In this document: one piece after another, positions 6,398-12,867 of the stretch
Position numbering within the stretch: the first letter of the stretch is position 1
Layout of the letters: each line of letters begins with the position of its first letter
Source of the DNA: an uncultured Actinomycetes bacterium
GTDB taxonomy: Bacteria > Actinomycetota > Actinomycetes > Nanopelagicales > Nanopelagicaceae
Reading direction: 5' to 3'
DNA length: 12,867 nucleotides
NCBI GenBank assembly: GCA_903932695.1
Contig: CAIZGZ010000024.1
Coordinates: 1 to 12,867 of the forward strand
Made by a program: the position numbers and the translations under genes
The notes under the pieces: model-generated
What the model was told of the DNA's origin: nothing
The model's database searches: none
Seen by the model: the letters and a program-made list of their open reading frames with translations, nothing else

Positions 6398-7380
6398 TAC
6401 TGGATCAAGTTTTTTGGTGAGGTGAGAAAACCAGTTCCCCACGAGAAATGCATCGTTGCCAGCACCGCCGGAAGGCGTACCCGCTCGCTCCAACTCTTAC
6501 CAATCATCACAGAACCAACAAGATTGCCAAGCAAGTAAAGCCCAACCGGAATCAAAAAGAGTGGGTGCACGGTGCTTCCGAGAACGATCGAGAGCACACT
6601 TACCGCCACTGCAAGAGGCGGCGCCAGGTAGCGATAGTTGACCGTACCTTTATGACTTCGAACCACAGCTCGACGCCAACGTCCATATTCAAAATATTGT
6701 TTACAGAGCGCTTTGAGATTTGGGCGAGGTCGATAGGTGACCACCAATTCCGGGTCGAACCAGATGATGCCACCGGCTTGGCGCAATCGATAGTTAAGCT
6801 CCCAATCTTGTGCGCGCGTGAAACGTTCGTCGTAGCCACCAACTTCTTGCAACTTCTCTCGGTTGAAGAGACCTAGATAGACCGTATCTGCCGGACCAGG
6901 CTTGCCGCCGACGTGAAAGCGAGCGCCGCCTACTCCAAGCGGAGAGCGCATAGCGGTAGCTACCGCATATTCAAATTTATTCTTTCCCACCGCGGCCATA
7001 ATTCCACCGACGTTGACCGCACCAGTAGATTGCATCGTTTCAACCGCACGCGCGATGTAGTTCTCAGAGATTTCAGCGTGGCCATCGATTCGGCAGATAA
7101 TTGCATACCGCGCCGCAGCGATCGCGCGATTGAGTCCAGCAGCGGTCCGACCCGTTGGATTCTCCACGATAACGATCCGAGGGTCCTTGGCTGCAAGCTC
7201 TGTCGCGATCTCATTCGTACGGTCTTGTGAGGGACCGAGCGCCAAAATCACTTCTAGCTCCCCGTTGTAGCGCTGCGCGAGAATGGCCGAAATCGCGTCA
7301 GCGAGAAAGCGCTCCTCATTGAGAATTGGGAGAACTACCGAGACTCCAGGTAGGGAAGTTTCACCTGAATTGTGACCCAC
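6397..7380 (-). CDS. Family 2 glycosyltransferase, ExoA-like
   Basis: A 327-aa GT-A glycosyltransferase. SVVLPILNEERFL (14-26) is the nucleotide-sugar binding start of family 2 enzymes. RIDGHAEI (97-104) supplies the metal-binding acid and matches the DGH form found in ExoA of succinoglycan synthesis. QDWELNYRLRQAGG (191-204) holds the catalytic-base region, and QYFEYGRWR (228-236) matches the processive/acceptor-site region. Two C-terminal membrane helices (about 250-270 and 272-293) place it at the inner membrane. The GTG at 7380 is chosen for AGAGGAG at 7386-7392, 5 nt upstream; longer versions would run into ugd on the other strand. It is coupled to the SpoIID gene and divergent from ugd. 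Likely role is adding a sugar to a lipid-linked surface polysaccharide; donor and acceptor are unknown. Confidence 0.9.
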   Translation of the reverse strand: MGHNSGETSLPGVSVVLPILNEERFLADAISAILAQRYNGELEVILALGPSQDRTNEIATELAAKDPRIVIVENPTGRTAAGLNRAIAAARYAIICRIDGHAEISENYIARAVETMQSTGAVNVGGIMAAVGKNKFEYAVATAMRSPLGVGGARFHVGGKPGPADTVYLGLFNREKLQEVGGYDERFTRAQDWELNYRLRQAGGIIWFDPELVVTYRPRPNLKALCKQYFEYGRWRRAVVRSHKGTVNYRYLAPPLAVAVSVLSIVLGSTVHPLFLIPVGLYLLGNLVGSVMIGKSWSERVRLPAVLATMHFSWGTGFLTSPKNLIQ

Positions 7381-7385
7381 GCCGA

Positions 7386-7392
7386 CTCCTCT
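7386..7392 (-). promoter_or_regulatory. Shine-Dalgarno deciding the glycosyltransferase start
   Basis: AGAGGAG on the minus strand lies 5 nt before the GTG at 7380. It supports this start over longer in-frame versions that overlap ugd. Confidence 0.7.
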
Positions 7393-7452
7393 GTTCTCCA
7401 AATTTTTGCCTACCAGCCGCTTTAACAGCCCCACCGTACCCTGTGAGAGCAC

Positions 7453-7458
7453 TACTAT
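7453..7458 (+). promoter_or_regulatory. Candidate -10 hexamer (TACTAT) for leaderless ugd
   Basis: TACTAT, five of six to TATAAT, is followed by 7 nt and the ugd ATG at 7466. There is no Shine-Dalgarno before this ATG, so transcription probably starts at or next to the start codon. No -35 match is evident. Confidence 0.55.
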
Positions 7459-7465
7459 CGGCGCA

Positions 7466-8794
7466 ATGGCACTCAAAATTTCTGTGATTGGCACCGGATA
7501 TCTCGGCGCAACACACGCAGCATGCATGTCGAGTCTGGGCCTTGAAGTAGTTGGTGTCGACCTCGACCCAGCAAAGATTGCCCTACTCCAAGCTGGCAAG
7601 GTTCCGTTTTATGAACCCGGTCTGGAAGAACTGCTTCAGGAGCAGATCGGTAGCGGCCGACTTACCTTCTCGACCGACTTCTCAGCAATCAGCGGCGCCG
7701 ATATCCACTTTATCTGCGTAGGTACACCACAGGCCGAAAATAGCCTTGCCGCAGATATGAGTTACGTCGATTCTGCAGTCGAGAAGATTGCAAAAATTAT
7801 TAAGCCAGGATCGCTCGTTGTTGGTAAATCCACCGTGCCAGTGGGTAGCGCAGAGCGACTTCGCGCCCGTCTCCTCGAGCTCAACCCGGCAGTCGATCTT
7901 GCCTGGAATCCAGAGTTCTTGCGTGAAGGTTTCGCTGTCGCAGATACCTTGCACCCCACTCGCCTTGTTGTTGGTGTCGCTACACCAGAAGCCGAAGCTC
8001 TCTTGCGTCAGGTCTATGCCACAAATCTGGCTGAGCAGACGCCGTGGGTCGTTGCCGATCTGCCAACCGCAGAACTCGTCAAAGTCGCAGCGAATTCATT
8101 CCTCGCGACCAAAATCTCATTTATTAACGCGATGGCGGAGATCTGCGAAGCCGCTGGTGGCGATGTCACGGTCCTGGCAAAGGCCATCGGGTATGACCCA
8201 CGCATCGGAAGTAGATTTTTACAGGCCGGAATTGGTTTTGGTGGCGGATGTCTACCAAAAGATATCCGAGCATTTATGGCGCGCTCTGCCGAACTTGGCG
8301 CCGATCAAGCGCTCGAATTTTTGCGAGAGATCGATTCCATCAACATGCGGGCTCGCTCCAGAGTGATCGAGCTGGTTCGAAGCGAACTTGGCGCAGATCT
8401 GCGCGACAAGAAAGTGGCGGTACTTGGCGCCGCCTTTAAGCCAGAGAGCGATGATGTTCGCGACTCCCCTGCTCTTGATATCTCCGTTCAAATTTTGGCA
8501 GCTGGTAGCGATGTTGTTGTGTACGACCCGAAAGCGATGGCGAATGCCGCTAGCCGTTTTCCCGCTCTTAAATTTGCGCAATCGATTGAAGAGTGTGTGG
8601 CTAATGCCGATATCGTCCTGCATCTCACAGAGTGGCAAGAGTTTCGAACGATTGATCCAACACAGCTCCGAACGCTTGTGCGCAGCCCGCTACTGATTGA
8701 TGGGCGAAACGCGCTCGATCGAGAGTTGTGGCAGAGCGCTGGTTGGCGAGTTCTTGCCTTAGGTCGCGCAGATACAAATCCTCGCGAAAGTTAA
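7466..8794 (+). CDS. ugd: UDP-glucose 6-dehydrogenase
   Basis: This enzyme oxidises UDP-glucose to UDP-glucuronate with two NAD+, supplying acidic sugars for capsule or wall polysaccharides. The 442-aa protein has the N-terminal NAD-binding GTGYLG (9-14), VGTPQ (85-89), KSTVPVGS (121-128), NPEFLREG (148-155), Lys205 in AELVKVAANSF, and the catalytic Cys262 in GFGGGCLPKD (257-266). The C-terminal UDP-binding domain carries AFKPESDDVRDSP (323-335). All catalytic residues are present and length is normal. The frame stays open upstream to 7406, but MALKISVIGTGYLG is the family start and a -10 hexamer sits 7 nt before it. It is divergent from the glycosyltransferase by 85 bp and convergent with purE by 16 bp. 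A related nucleotide-sugar dehydrogenase (for example UDP-mannose type) is possible but less likely. Confidence 0.94.
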   Translation: MALKISVIGTGYLGATHAACMSSLGLEVVGVDLDPAKIALLQAGKVPFYEPGLEELLQEQIGSGRLTFSTDFSAISGADIHFICVGTPQAENSLAADMSYVDSAVEKIAKIIKPGSLVVGKSTVPVGSAERLRARLLELNPAVDLAWNPEFLREGFAVADTLHPTRLVVGVATPEAEALLRQVYATNLAEQTPWVVADLPTAELVKVAANSFLATKISFINAMAEICEAAGGDVTVLAKAIGYDPRIGSRFLQAGIGFGGGCLPKDIRAFMARSAELGADQALEFLREIDSINMRARSRVIELVRSELGADLRDKKVAVLGAAFKPESDDVRDSPALDISVQILAAGSDVVVYDPKAMANAASRFPALKFAQSIEECVANADIVLHLTEWQEFRTIDPTQLRTLVRSPLLIDGRNALDRELWQSAGWRVLALGRADTNPRES

Positions 8795-8810
8795 GTAAAA
8801 CTCTCTGTCG

Positions 8811-9332
8811 TTAAAAGCCAGTCTTGTGGGAGCGCACCGCGTTGAGCTTCTTACCTTTTTCTAGCGAAGCGACTCGTGCGTGTTCCATCAAATCTGCAAT
8901 CGTCGTTGAGATTTTCTGATCGGTTGTGCCGAGAATTCGAGCCGCCAGTAGACCTGCATTCTTTGCGTTGCCAACGCCAACGGTTGCCACCGGAATGCCT
9001 GCCGGCATCTGAACGATTGAGAGAAGCGAGTCCATGCCATCGAGGACTTTAAGTGGAACTGGTACTCCGATCACAGGCAACGTTGTTGCTGATGCAATCA
9101 TTCCTGGAAGATGCGCTGCGCCACCTGCACCAGCGATGATGACTTTATATCCCCGCCCAGCTGCGCCATGAGCAAAGGCCAGCATCTCATCGGGAGTGCG
9201 GTGTGCACTCATGACATCGACATCGTAAGAGATTTCGCATTGATCGAGAACGGCGGCTGCCTCTTGCATGACCGGCCAATCTGAATCCGAGCCCATGACG
9301 ATTGCGACTACAGCGTTCTGTGAGTTACTCAT
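8811..9332 (-). CDS. purE: 5-(carboxyamino)imidazole ribonucleotide mutase
   Basis: PurE converts N5-CAIR to CAIR in de novo purine synthesis, using the product of PurK. The 173-aa protein shows the class I signature: GSDSDWPVM (14-22), SAHRTPDEM (42-50) with the active-site His44, AGAGGAAHLPGMIA (67-80), and GMDSLLSIVQMPAGIPV. Length matches bacterial class I enzymes. The ATG at 9332 overlaps the purK stop by 8 nt, and GGAG at 9339-9342 lies 6 nt upstream inside purK, so translation is coupled. PurK beside it confirms the two-step bacterial route. It ends 16 bp from convergent ugd, with no obvious terminator hairpin. Confidence 0.97.
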   Translation of the reverse strand: MSNSQNAVVAIVMGSDSDWPVMQEAAAVLDQCEISYDVDVMSAHRTPDEMLAFAHGAAGRGYKVIIAGAGGAAHLPGMIASATTLPVIGVPVPLKVLDGMDSLLSIVQMPAGIPVATVGVGNAKNAGLLAARILGTTDQKISTTIADLMEHARVASLEKGKKLNAVRSHKTGF

Positions 9333-10449
9333 CGATTGCTCCGCTCAAGTAGGCGACTGCGTGTTCAACTTCTGTACGCAAGTGTACGAGATCCGATCCT
9401 GATGCGCTGACGTGGCCTACCTTGCGACCGGGGCGCAACTCCTTCATATATTGGTGAATCTTCAGGCTCGGAGATCGAGCCATGAGATGAAGGTATGGTC
9501 GATAGAGGTCGCCATCTTTATCGGTTTCGATGCCGATGACATTTCCCATCACGGTGTAGTCAGCCGTGAGCGATGTATCACCCAACGGCAAATTAAGAAC
9601 TGCGCGTAAATGTTGTTCAAACTGACTGGTCTTCGCGCCTTCAATGCTCCAATGTCCGGAGTTGTGAGGTCGCATAGCGAGTTCGTTGATCACGAGTTTT
9701 CCGTGAACAACAAAGAGCTCCACCGCCATCACGCCAACAAGGCTTACCCCTTGGGCGATCGCCAACGCAATCGCACTCACCTCGCTGGCCAACTCTGGAC
9801 TGACATCAGGGATCGGCGTCACGGTGACCGTGCAGATTCCATCTCTCTGAACCGTCAGAGTAGGCGCCCACGTCGCGGCTTGGCCGTGAGCAGAGCGGGC
9901 GACCATGACCGCTAGCTCGTAATCAAACGGTAATTTCTCTTCAAGCAACAGTGGTGCGCCAACGCGGGCATACAGTTCGTCAAGCTCTGCTTGCGATGAG
10001 AGTACGAAGACGCCACGGCCGTCATAACCACCAGTACTTGTCTTTGCAATGAGAGGAAATGCGATTTCGCTCTGCCCACCGGTAAATCTCTGCCATTGTG
10101 GGTTTGGTAGTCCGAGCTCACTCATCTTTTCGCGCATCGATAATTTATCTTGGCTATATTCAAAAGTTGCTGATGCTGGATAAACAAGAACACCGGCCGA
10201 CTCAAGCGCCGTGATGACTTCTCGAGGCACTTGTTCGTGCTCAAAGGTCACAACATCACAGCTCTTGGCCCATTCCAAGACGGACTGAACATCGCGATAA
10301 TCACCTACGGTATGGCTTGCTACTTGCGCGCCGCTATCTCCTGCATCTGATGCAAAGAGTGAGAGAGTGATTCCGAGTTCGATCGCAGGAGGCACCATCA
10401 TGCGCGCCAACTGGCCTGCACCGATGACTCCGACTGTAGGAAAGCTCAC
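9325..10449 (-). CDS. purK: 5-(carboxyamino)imidazole ribonucleotide synthase
   Basis: PurK is an ATP-grasp enzyme that makes N5-CAIR from AIR, bicarbonate and ATP. The 374-aa protein starts with the AIR-binding Rossmann-like VGVIGAGQLARMM (6-18) and has FEHEQVP (69-75). The ATP-grasp part includes Lys136, the glycine-rich loop GGYDGRG (140-146) and Glu170-Glu171. It closes with the metal and substrate site Glu244 and NELAMRPHNSGHW (255-267). A TTG at 10455 would add two residues, but the GTG at 10449 is preferred because TAACCT lies exactly 6 nt upstream and there is no Shine-Dalgarno. It follows birA by 18 bp on the same strand and overlaps purE. Confidence 0.95.
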   Translation of the reverse strand: MSFPTVGVIGAGQLARMMVPPAIELGITLSLFASDAGDSGAQVASHTVGDYRDVQSVLEWAKSCDVVTFEHEQVPREVITALESAGVLVYPASATFEYSQDKLSMREKMSELGLPNPQWQRFTGGQSEIAFPLIAKTSTGGYDGRGVFVLSSQAELDELYARVGAPLLLEEKLPFDYELAVMVARSAHGQAATWAPTLTVQRDGICTVTVTPIPDVSPELASEVSAIALAIAQGVSLVGVMAVELFVVHGKLVINELAMRPHNSGHWSIEGAKTSQFEQHLRAVLNLPLGDTSLTADYTVMGNVIGIETDKDGDLYRPYLHLMARSPSLKIHQYMKELRPGRKVGHVSASGSDLVHLRTEVEHAVAYLSGAIDE

Positions 10450-10455
10450 CCGCAA

Positions 10456-10461
10456 AGGTTA
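10456..10461 (-). promoter_or_regulatory. Candidate internal -10 hexamer (TAACCT) for purK
   Basis: TAACCT on the minus strand lies 6 nt before the GTG at 10449 in the 18-bp gap after birA. If active it would give a leaderless purKE transcript independent of birA. Its place inside an apparent operon makes it less certain than the other candidates. Confidence 0.35.
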
Positions 10462-10467
10462 CTGGAG

Positions 10468-11232
10468 TTAGCTCAGGGTGCGCACATGAGTAATGTCGCC
10501 GACGCTCACGATATCGCCTGACTCCAGGATCAATTCACCATCTGCGCCGACGCTAATTGCCCGCCCGGCCAATTCTGCCCCGCCCGGAAGTGAGACCCGC
10601 ACCTCTTGCCCAATCGTGGAATTGAGCGCTCGATATGATGGCGTTAGATCAGCCCCGCTCTCCCACTTCTGATACAACTTCAAGAAATTGATCAGTAGCT
10701 GAGGGAGTAATTCGTTGCGATCAATCTCGAGACCCGAACTGAGCAGAACCGATGTAGCACTTGTCACCGGCAGATCATCGATCTCCGTTGTGACGTTGAT
10801 TCCAATTCCAACAATGATGCCATCTTTAAATTTTTCGCAGAGTACACCTGCAACTTTTCCGTAGTCGGTGAGAACATCGTTCGGCCACTTTGTGACATAG
10901 TCACGACTTTCTGTCATCTCGTTAAGCGTGCTGGCGGTCGCCATTCCTGCAATCAATGGAATCCAGCCTTGAGCAGCCATGCGCGTTGGTTCAACGTAGA
11001 AAGAGAAGAGGAGAGCAACCTGCGGCGCCGATTGAAAACTTCGGTCGAGCCGACCACGACCCGCACTTTGATATTCGGTAACCACACAGCTTCCGTTACT
11101 GACCAGTTCGGTCTTTAACTCATCTTGAGTCGATGAAGTCTCGGAAATTACGCGTACTCGCCAGTATCTATCGTGTGCTCCGAGTGAAAGTAGCTCGGAT
11201 ATTTTGAATTCATCGAGTGATGCCCGTATCAC
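10468..11232 (-). CDS. birA: Biotin-[acetyl-CoA-carboxylase] ligase, monofunctional
   Basis: A 254-aa biotin-protein ligase that activates biotin with ATP and attaches it to the carrier lysine of biotin enzymes. It has no N-terminal helix-turn-helix, so it is a class I ligase that should not repress biotin genes. Visible motifs are ETSSTQDEL (31-39), the biotinyl-AMP loop GRGRLDR (58-64; usually GRGRxGR, so the glycine is Asp), KWPND (115-119), the catalytic-lysine region GKVAGVLCE (125-133, Lys126) and GIGIN (142-146). Residues from about 208 form the small C-terminal SH3-like domain. The GTG at 11232 is the start used; no Shine-Dalgarno or good -10 is seen close to it. The divergent neighbour is an acyl-CoA carboxylase subunit, whose partner carrier protein is the expected substrate. 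Confidence 0.94.
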   Translation of the reverse strand: MIRASLDEFKISELLSLGAHDRYWRVRVISETSSTQDELKTELVSNGSCVVTEYQSAGRGRLDRSFQSAPQVALLFSFYVEPTRMAAQGWIPLIAGMATASTLNEMTESRDYVTKWPNDVLTDYGKVAGVLCEKFKDGIIVGIGINVTTEIDDLPVTSATSVLLSSGLEIDRNELLPQLLINFLKLYQKWESGADLTPSYRALNSTIGQEVRVSLPGGAELAGRAISVGADGELILESGDIVSVGDITHVRTLS

Positions 11233-11250
11233 TTAAACCCGCTTAACTAG

Positions 11251-11256
11251 TAAAGT
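11251..11256 (+). promoter_or_regulatory. Candidate -10 hexamer (TAAAGT) for leaderless accD
   Basis: TAAAGT is followed by 6 nt and the GTG at 11263. The 30-bp gap to birA contains no Shine-Dalgarno for this gene, and the ATG two bases upstream reads straight into TGA. A leaderless GTG transcript is therefore the best explanation of the start. Confidence 0.5.
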
Positions 11257-11262
11257 AGAGAT

Positions 11263-12825
11263 GTGACTGACGCGATAAATACTACTGCTGGCAAGATCAA
11301 CGACTTGAAAGCGCGCCTTGAAGCTGCGCAGAAAAGTGGATCGGAAGCCGCCATTGAAAAACGACATGCCGCTGGCAAGATGACAGCACGTGAGCGAATC
11401 ACCGCTCTGGTCGATGAAGGCTCCTTTGTTGAGTTCGATGCCTTCTCAACTCACCATTCAGATAAATTTGGCATGGATAAGTCTCATCCGTACGGTGATG
11501 GCGTAGTTACTGGTTACGCAACCGTCGACGGTCGCACTATCGCGCTCTACTCTCAAGATTTCATGACCTTTGGCGGCTCTCTTGGAGAGACGATGGGCAA
11601 GAAGATCTGCAAAGTAATGGACTTCGCACTCAAGAGCGGGATTCCACTCGTGGGGCTCAACGATTCTGGCGGAGCCCGTATTCAAGAAGGCGTCGCCTCA
11701 TTGAGTCAGTATGGCGAGATCTTCAAGCGCAACGTCCGCTGCTCGGGCGTCATTCCACAAATCTCCGTGATCCTTGGACCATGCGCGGGCGGCGCGGTCT
11801 ACTCCCCTGCGATTACCGACTTCACCATCATGGTCAACGAGACCTCGCATATGTTTATTACCGGACCCGATGTCATTAAAGCCGTCACTGGCGAAGATGT
11901 GGGAATGGAAGAGCTGGGTGGCGCAGCCACGCACAACGCCAAAACTGGTAACTCACATTACCTCGCCGAAAACGAGGAGGCCGCGCTCGAATATGTGAAG
12001 GCGCTCCTCTCGTTCCTGCCATCGAACAATTTGGATGATGCACCAGTTCTTCGTGCTACCGAATCCGAAGATATCGCTCCATCTGATCGTGCGCTCGACT
12101 CTCTTATTCCTGATAATCCCAATAAGCCTTATGACATGCGTATTGTGGTTGAGGCGATCGTTGATGAAGCCGACTTCCTGGAAGTGCATGCGCTCTTCGC
12201 CCCTAATATCTTGGTCGGCTTTGGCCGTATCGAAGGTAAGTCTGTTGGAATTATCGCCAACCAACCCCAACAGTTTGCCGGCACATTGGATATCGACGCT
12301 AGCGAAAAAGCAGCTCGCTTCTTGCGCACCTGCGATGCCTTCGGAATTCCAGTTGTCACTCTTGTCGACGTGCCAGGCTTCTTGCCGGGCACCGAACAGG
12401 AGTGGAACGGCATCATCCGTCGCGGAGCAAAGTTGCTCTACGCATACGGCGAAGCATCAATCCCGCTCGTTACCGTCATTACCCGCAAGGCATACGGTGG
12501 CGCCTACATCGTGATGGGATCCAAGCACCTCGGTGCTGATATCAATCTTGCCTGGCCAAGTGCGCAGATCGCCGTCATGGGTGCACAAGGTGCGGTAAAT
12601 ATTCTCTATCGTCGCGAGCTCGCCGCCGATGCCAGCCAAGCGCCAGCGCTCCTCGAGAAGTACGAAGAAGAGTTACTCAACCCTTACATCGCTGCTGATC
12701 GTGGCTTTATCGATGCGGTCATCGAACCGCACACAACGCGTGCCCAGATCACGAAGGCGTTGCGTGCTCTTGCTAATAAGCGAGTCGATCTCCCAACACG
12801 TAAGCACGGAAACATTCCTCTCTAA
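11263..12825 (+). CDS. accD: Acyl-CoA carboxylase carboxyltransferase (beta) subunit, PccB/AccD5 type
   Basis: A 520-aa carboxyltransferase that moves CO2 from carboxybiotin to an acyl-CoA, making malonyl- or methylmalonyl-CoA; it works with a biotinylated alpha subunit not present here. Both crotonase-like halves are complete. The N half has FGGSLGE (103-109), DSGGARIQEG (134-143) and GPCAGGAVYSPA (172-183). The C half has FAGTLDIDASEKAARF (338-353), DVPGFLPGTEQE (369-380), RKAYGGAYIVMGSKHLGAD (408-426) and QIAVMGAQGAVNIL (435-448). Length matches AccD5/PccB. Residue 416 is Ile where propionyl-specific PccB has Asp, which suggests a broader acyl-CoA range. The GTG start follows a -10 hexamer by 6 nt. 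The layout beside birA matches Rv3279c-Rv3280. Confidence 0.95.
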   Translation: MTDAINTTAGKINDLKARLEAAQKSGSEAAIEKRHAAGKMTARERITALVDEGSFVEFDAFSTHHSDKFGMDKSHPYGDGVVTGYATVDGRTIALYSQDFMTFGGSLGETMGKKICKVMDFALKSGIPLVGLNDSGGARIQEGVASLSQYGEIFKRNVRCSGVIPQISVILGPCAGGAVYSPAITDFTIMVNETSHMFITGPDVIKAVTGEDVGMEELGGAATHNAKTGNSHYLAENEEAALEYVKALLSFLPSNNLDDAPVLRATESEDIAPSDRALDSLIPDNPNKPYDMRIVVEAIVDEADFLEVHALFAPNILVGFGRIEGKSVGIIANQPQQFAGTLDIDASEKAARFLRTCDAFGIPVVTLVDVPGFLPGTEQEWNGIIRRGAKLLYAYGEASIPLVTVITRKAYGGAYIVMGSKHLGADINLAWPSAQIAVMGAQGAVNILYRRELAADASQAPALLEKYEEELLNPYIAADRGFIDAVIEPHTTRAQITKALRALANKRVDLPTRKHGNIPL

Positions 12826-12836
12826 GAGGCACTGCT

Positions 12837-12867
12837 ATGAGCGATTTTCCACGTGAGTTTAAGAGGC
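12837..12867 (+). CDS. Start of an unidentified gene (3' end outside window)
   Basis: Ten codons are visible, reading MSDFPREFKR. The ATG is supported by AAGAGG at 12824-12829, which overlaps the accD stop codon and lies 7 nt upstream, so it is probably co-transcribed with accD. The residues are too few to name the product. In mycobacteria a small carboxylase epsilon subunit (accE5) follows accD5, and an acyl-CoA-related enzyme would also fit, but neither can be shown here. Confidence 0.6.
   Translation, partial: MSDFPREFKR

Noticed and set aside
6398..6493. Longer start for the SpoIID protein at 6493
   Set aside because: It would bury the Sec signal peptide inside the protein and overlap the glycosyltransferase deeply; the TAATG start at 6397 fits better.
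7406..7465. Upstream extension of ugd
   Set aside because: The extra 20 residues are not part of the NAD-binding fold and would cover the proposed -10 hexamer.
7381..7599. Longer start for the glycosyltransferase at 7599
   Set aside because: It would overlap ugd by 134 bp and lacks family similarity; the GTG at 7380 has a good Shine-Dalgarno.
8795..8810. Bidirectional terminator between ugd and purE
   Set aside because: The 16-bp gap holds no inverted repeat that I can see.
1..12867. Mobile element, CRISPR array, toxin-antitoxin or defence system
   Set aside because: No transposase, integrase, spaced repeats, terminal inverted repeats or defence domains were seen; the genes are core metabolic and envelope functions.

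Overview
The window looks like a chromosomal housekeeping region from a small-genome actinobacterium. Three things point that way. It encodes an actinobacterial-type DapD and the actinobacteria-restricted small protein DUF3117. Two gene blocks keep the order known from Mycobacterium tuberculosis. Several start codons lack a Shine-Dalgarno sequence and instead sit 6-7 nt behind a TANNNT hexamer, the arrangement expected for leaderless actinobacterial mRNAs. Intergenic gaps are very short (11-85 bp), several genes overlap, and G+C looks close to half by eye. A freshwater lineage such as Nanopelagicales (acI) or a relative fits, but this placement is inference.

Region 1 (1-4145, minus strand, read right to left): a LOG-family nucleotide-processing enzyme, a standalone sigma-70 region 4 protein of 67 aa, DUF3117 (59 aa), leucyl aminopeptidase PepA, a SAM-dependent O-methyltransferase, and a membrane-anchored HtrA-type serine protease cut by the left edge. 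Divergent from them is dapD (4192-5103, plus strand; lysine/diaminopimelate synthesis). The set dapD, LOG, DUF3117, O-methyltransferase, htrA follows the order of the Rv1201c-Rv1223 region of M. tuberculosis.

Region 2 (5104-8794) is a cell-surface block. On the minus strand an ExoA-like family 2 glycosyltransferase is followed, with a 1-nt TAATG overlap, by a secreted SpoIID/LytB-domain protein. Divergent from them is a UDP-glucose 6-dehydrogenase that would make UDP-glucuronate for polysaccharide synthesis.

Region 3 (8811-12867): birA, purK and purE form a minus-strand operon (biotin-protein ligase plus two early purine-synthesis enzymes). Divergent from birA is an acyl-CoA carboxylase carboxyltransferase (AccD/PccB type), followed by the first 10 codons of another gene. 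BirA and the carboxylase are functionally linked, because BirA attaches biotin to the carboxylase's carrier subunit. The order purE-purK-birA-accD matches Rv3275c-Rv3280.

No stretch over 100 bp lacks a gene, and I see no tRNA, rRNA, mobile element, CRISPR array or defence system. The points most worth a second look are the orphan sigma region 4 protein with its overlapping 7-codon leader (or frameshift), the recurring leaderless promoter layout, an isoleucine at the specificity position of the carboxylase, the inverted motif order of the SpoIID protein, and six copies of the octamer GCGATCGC.
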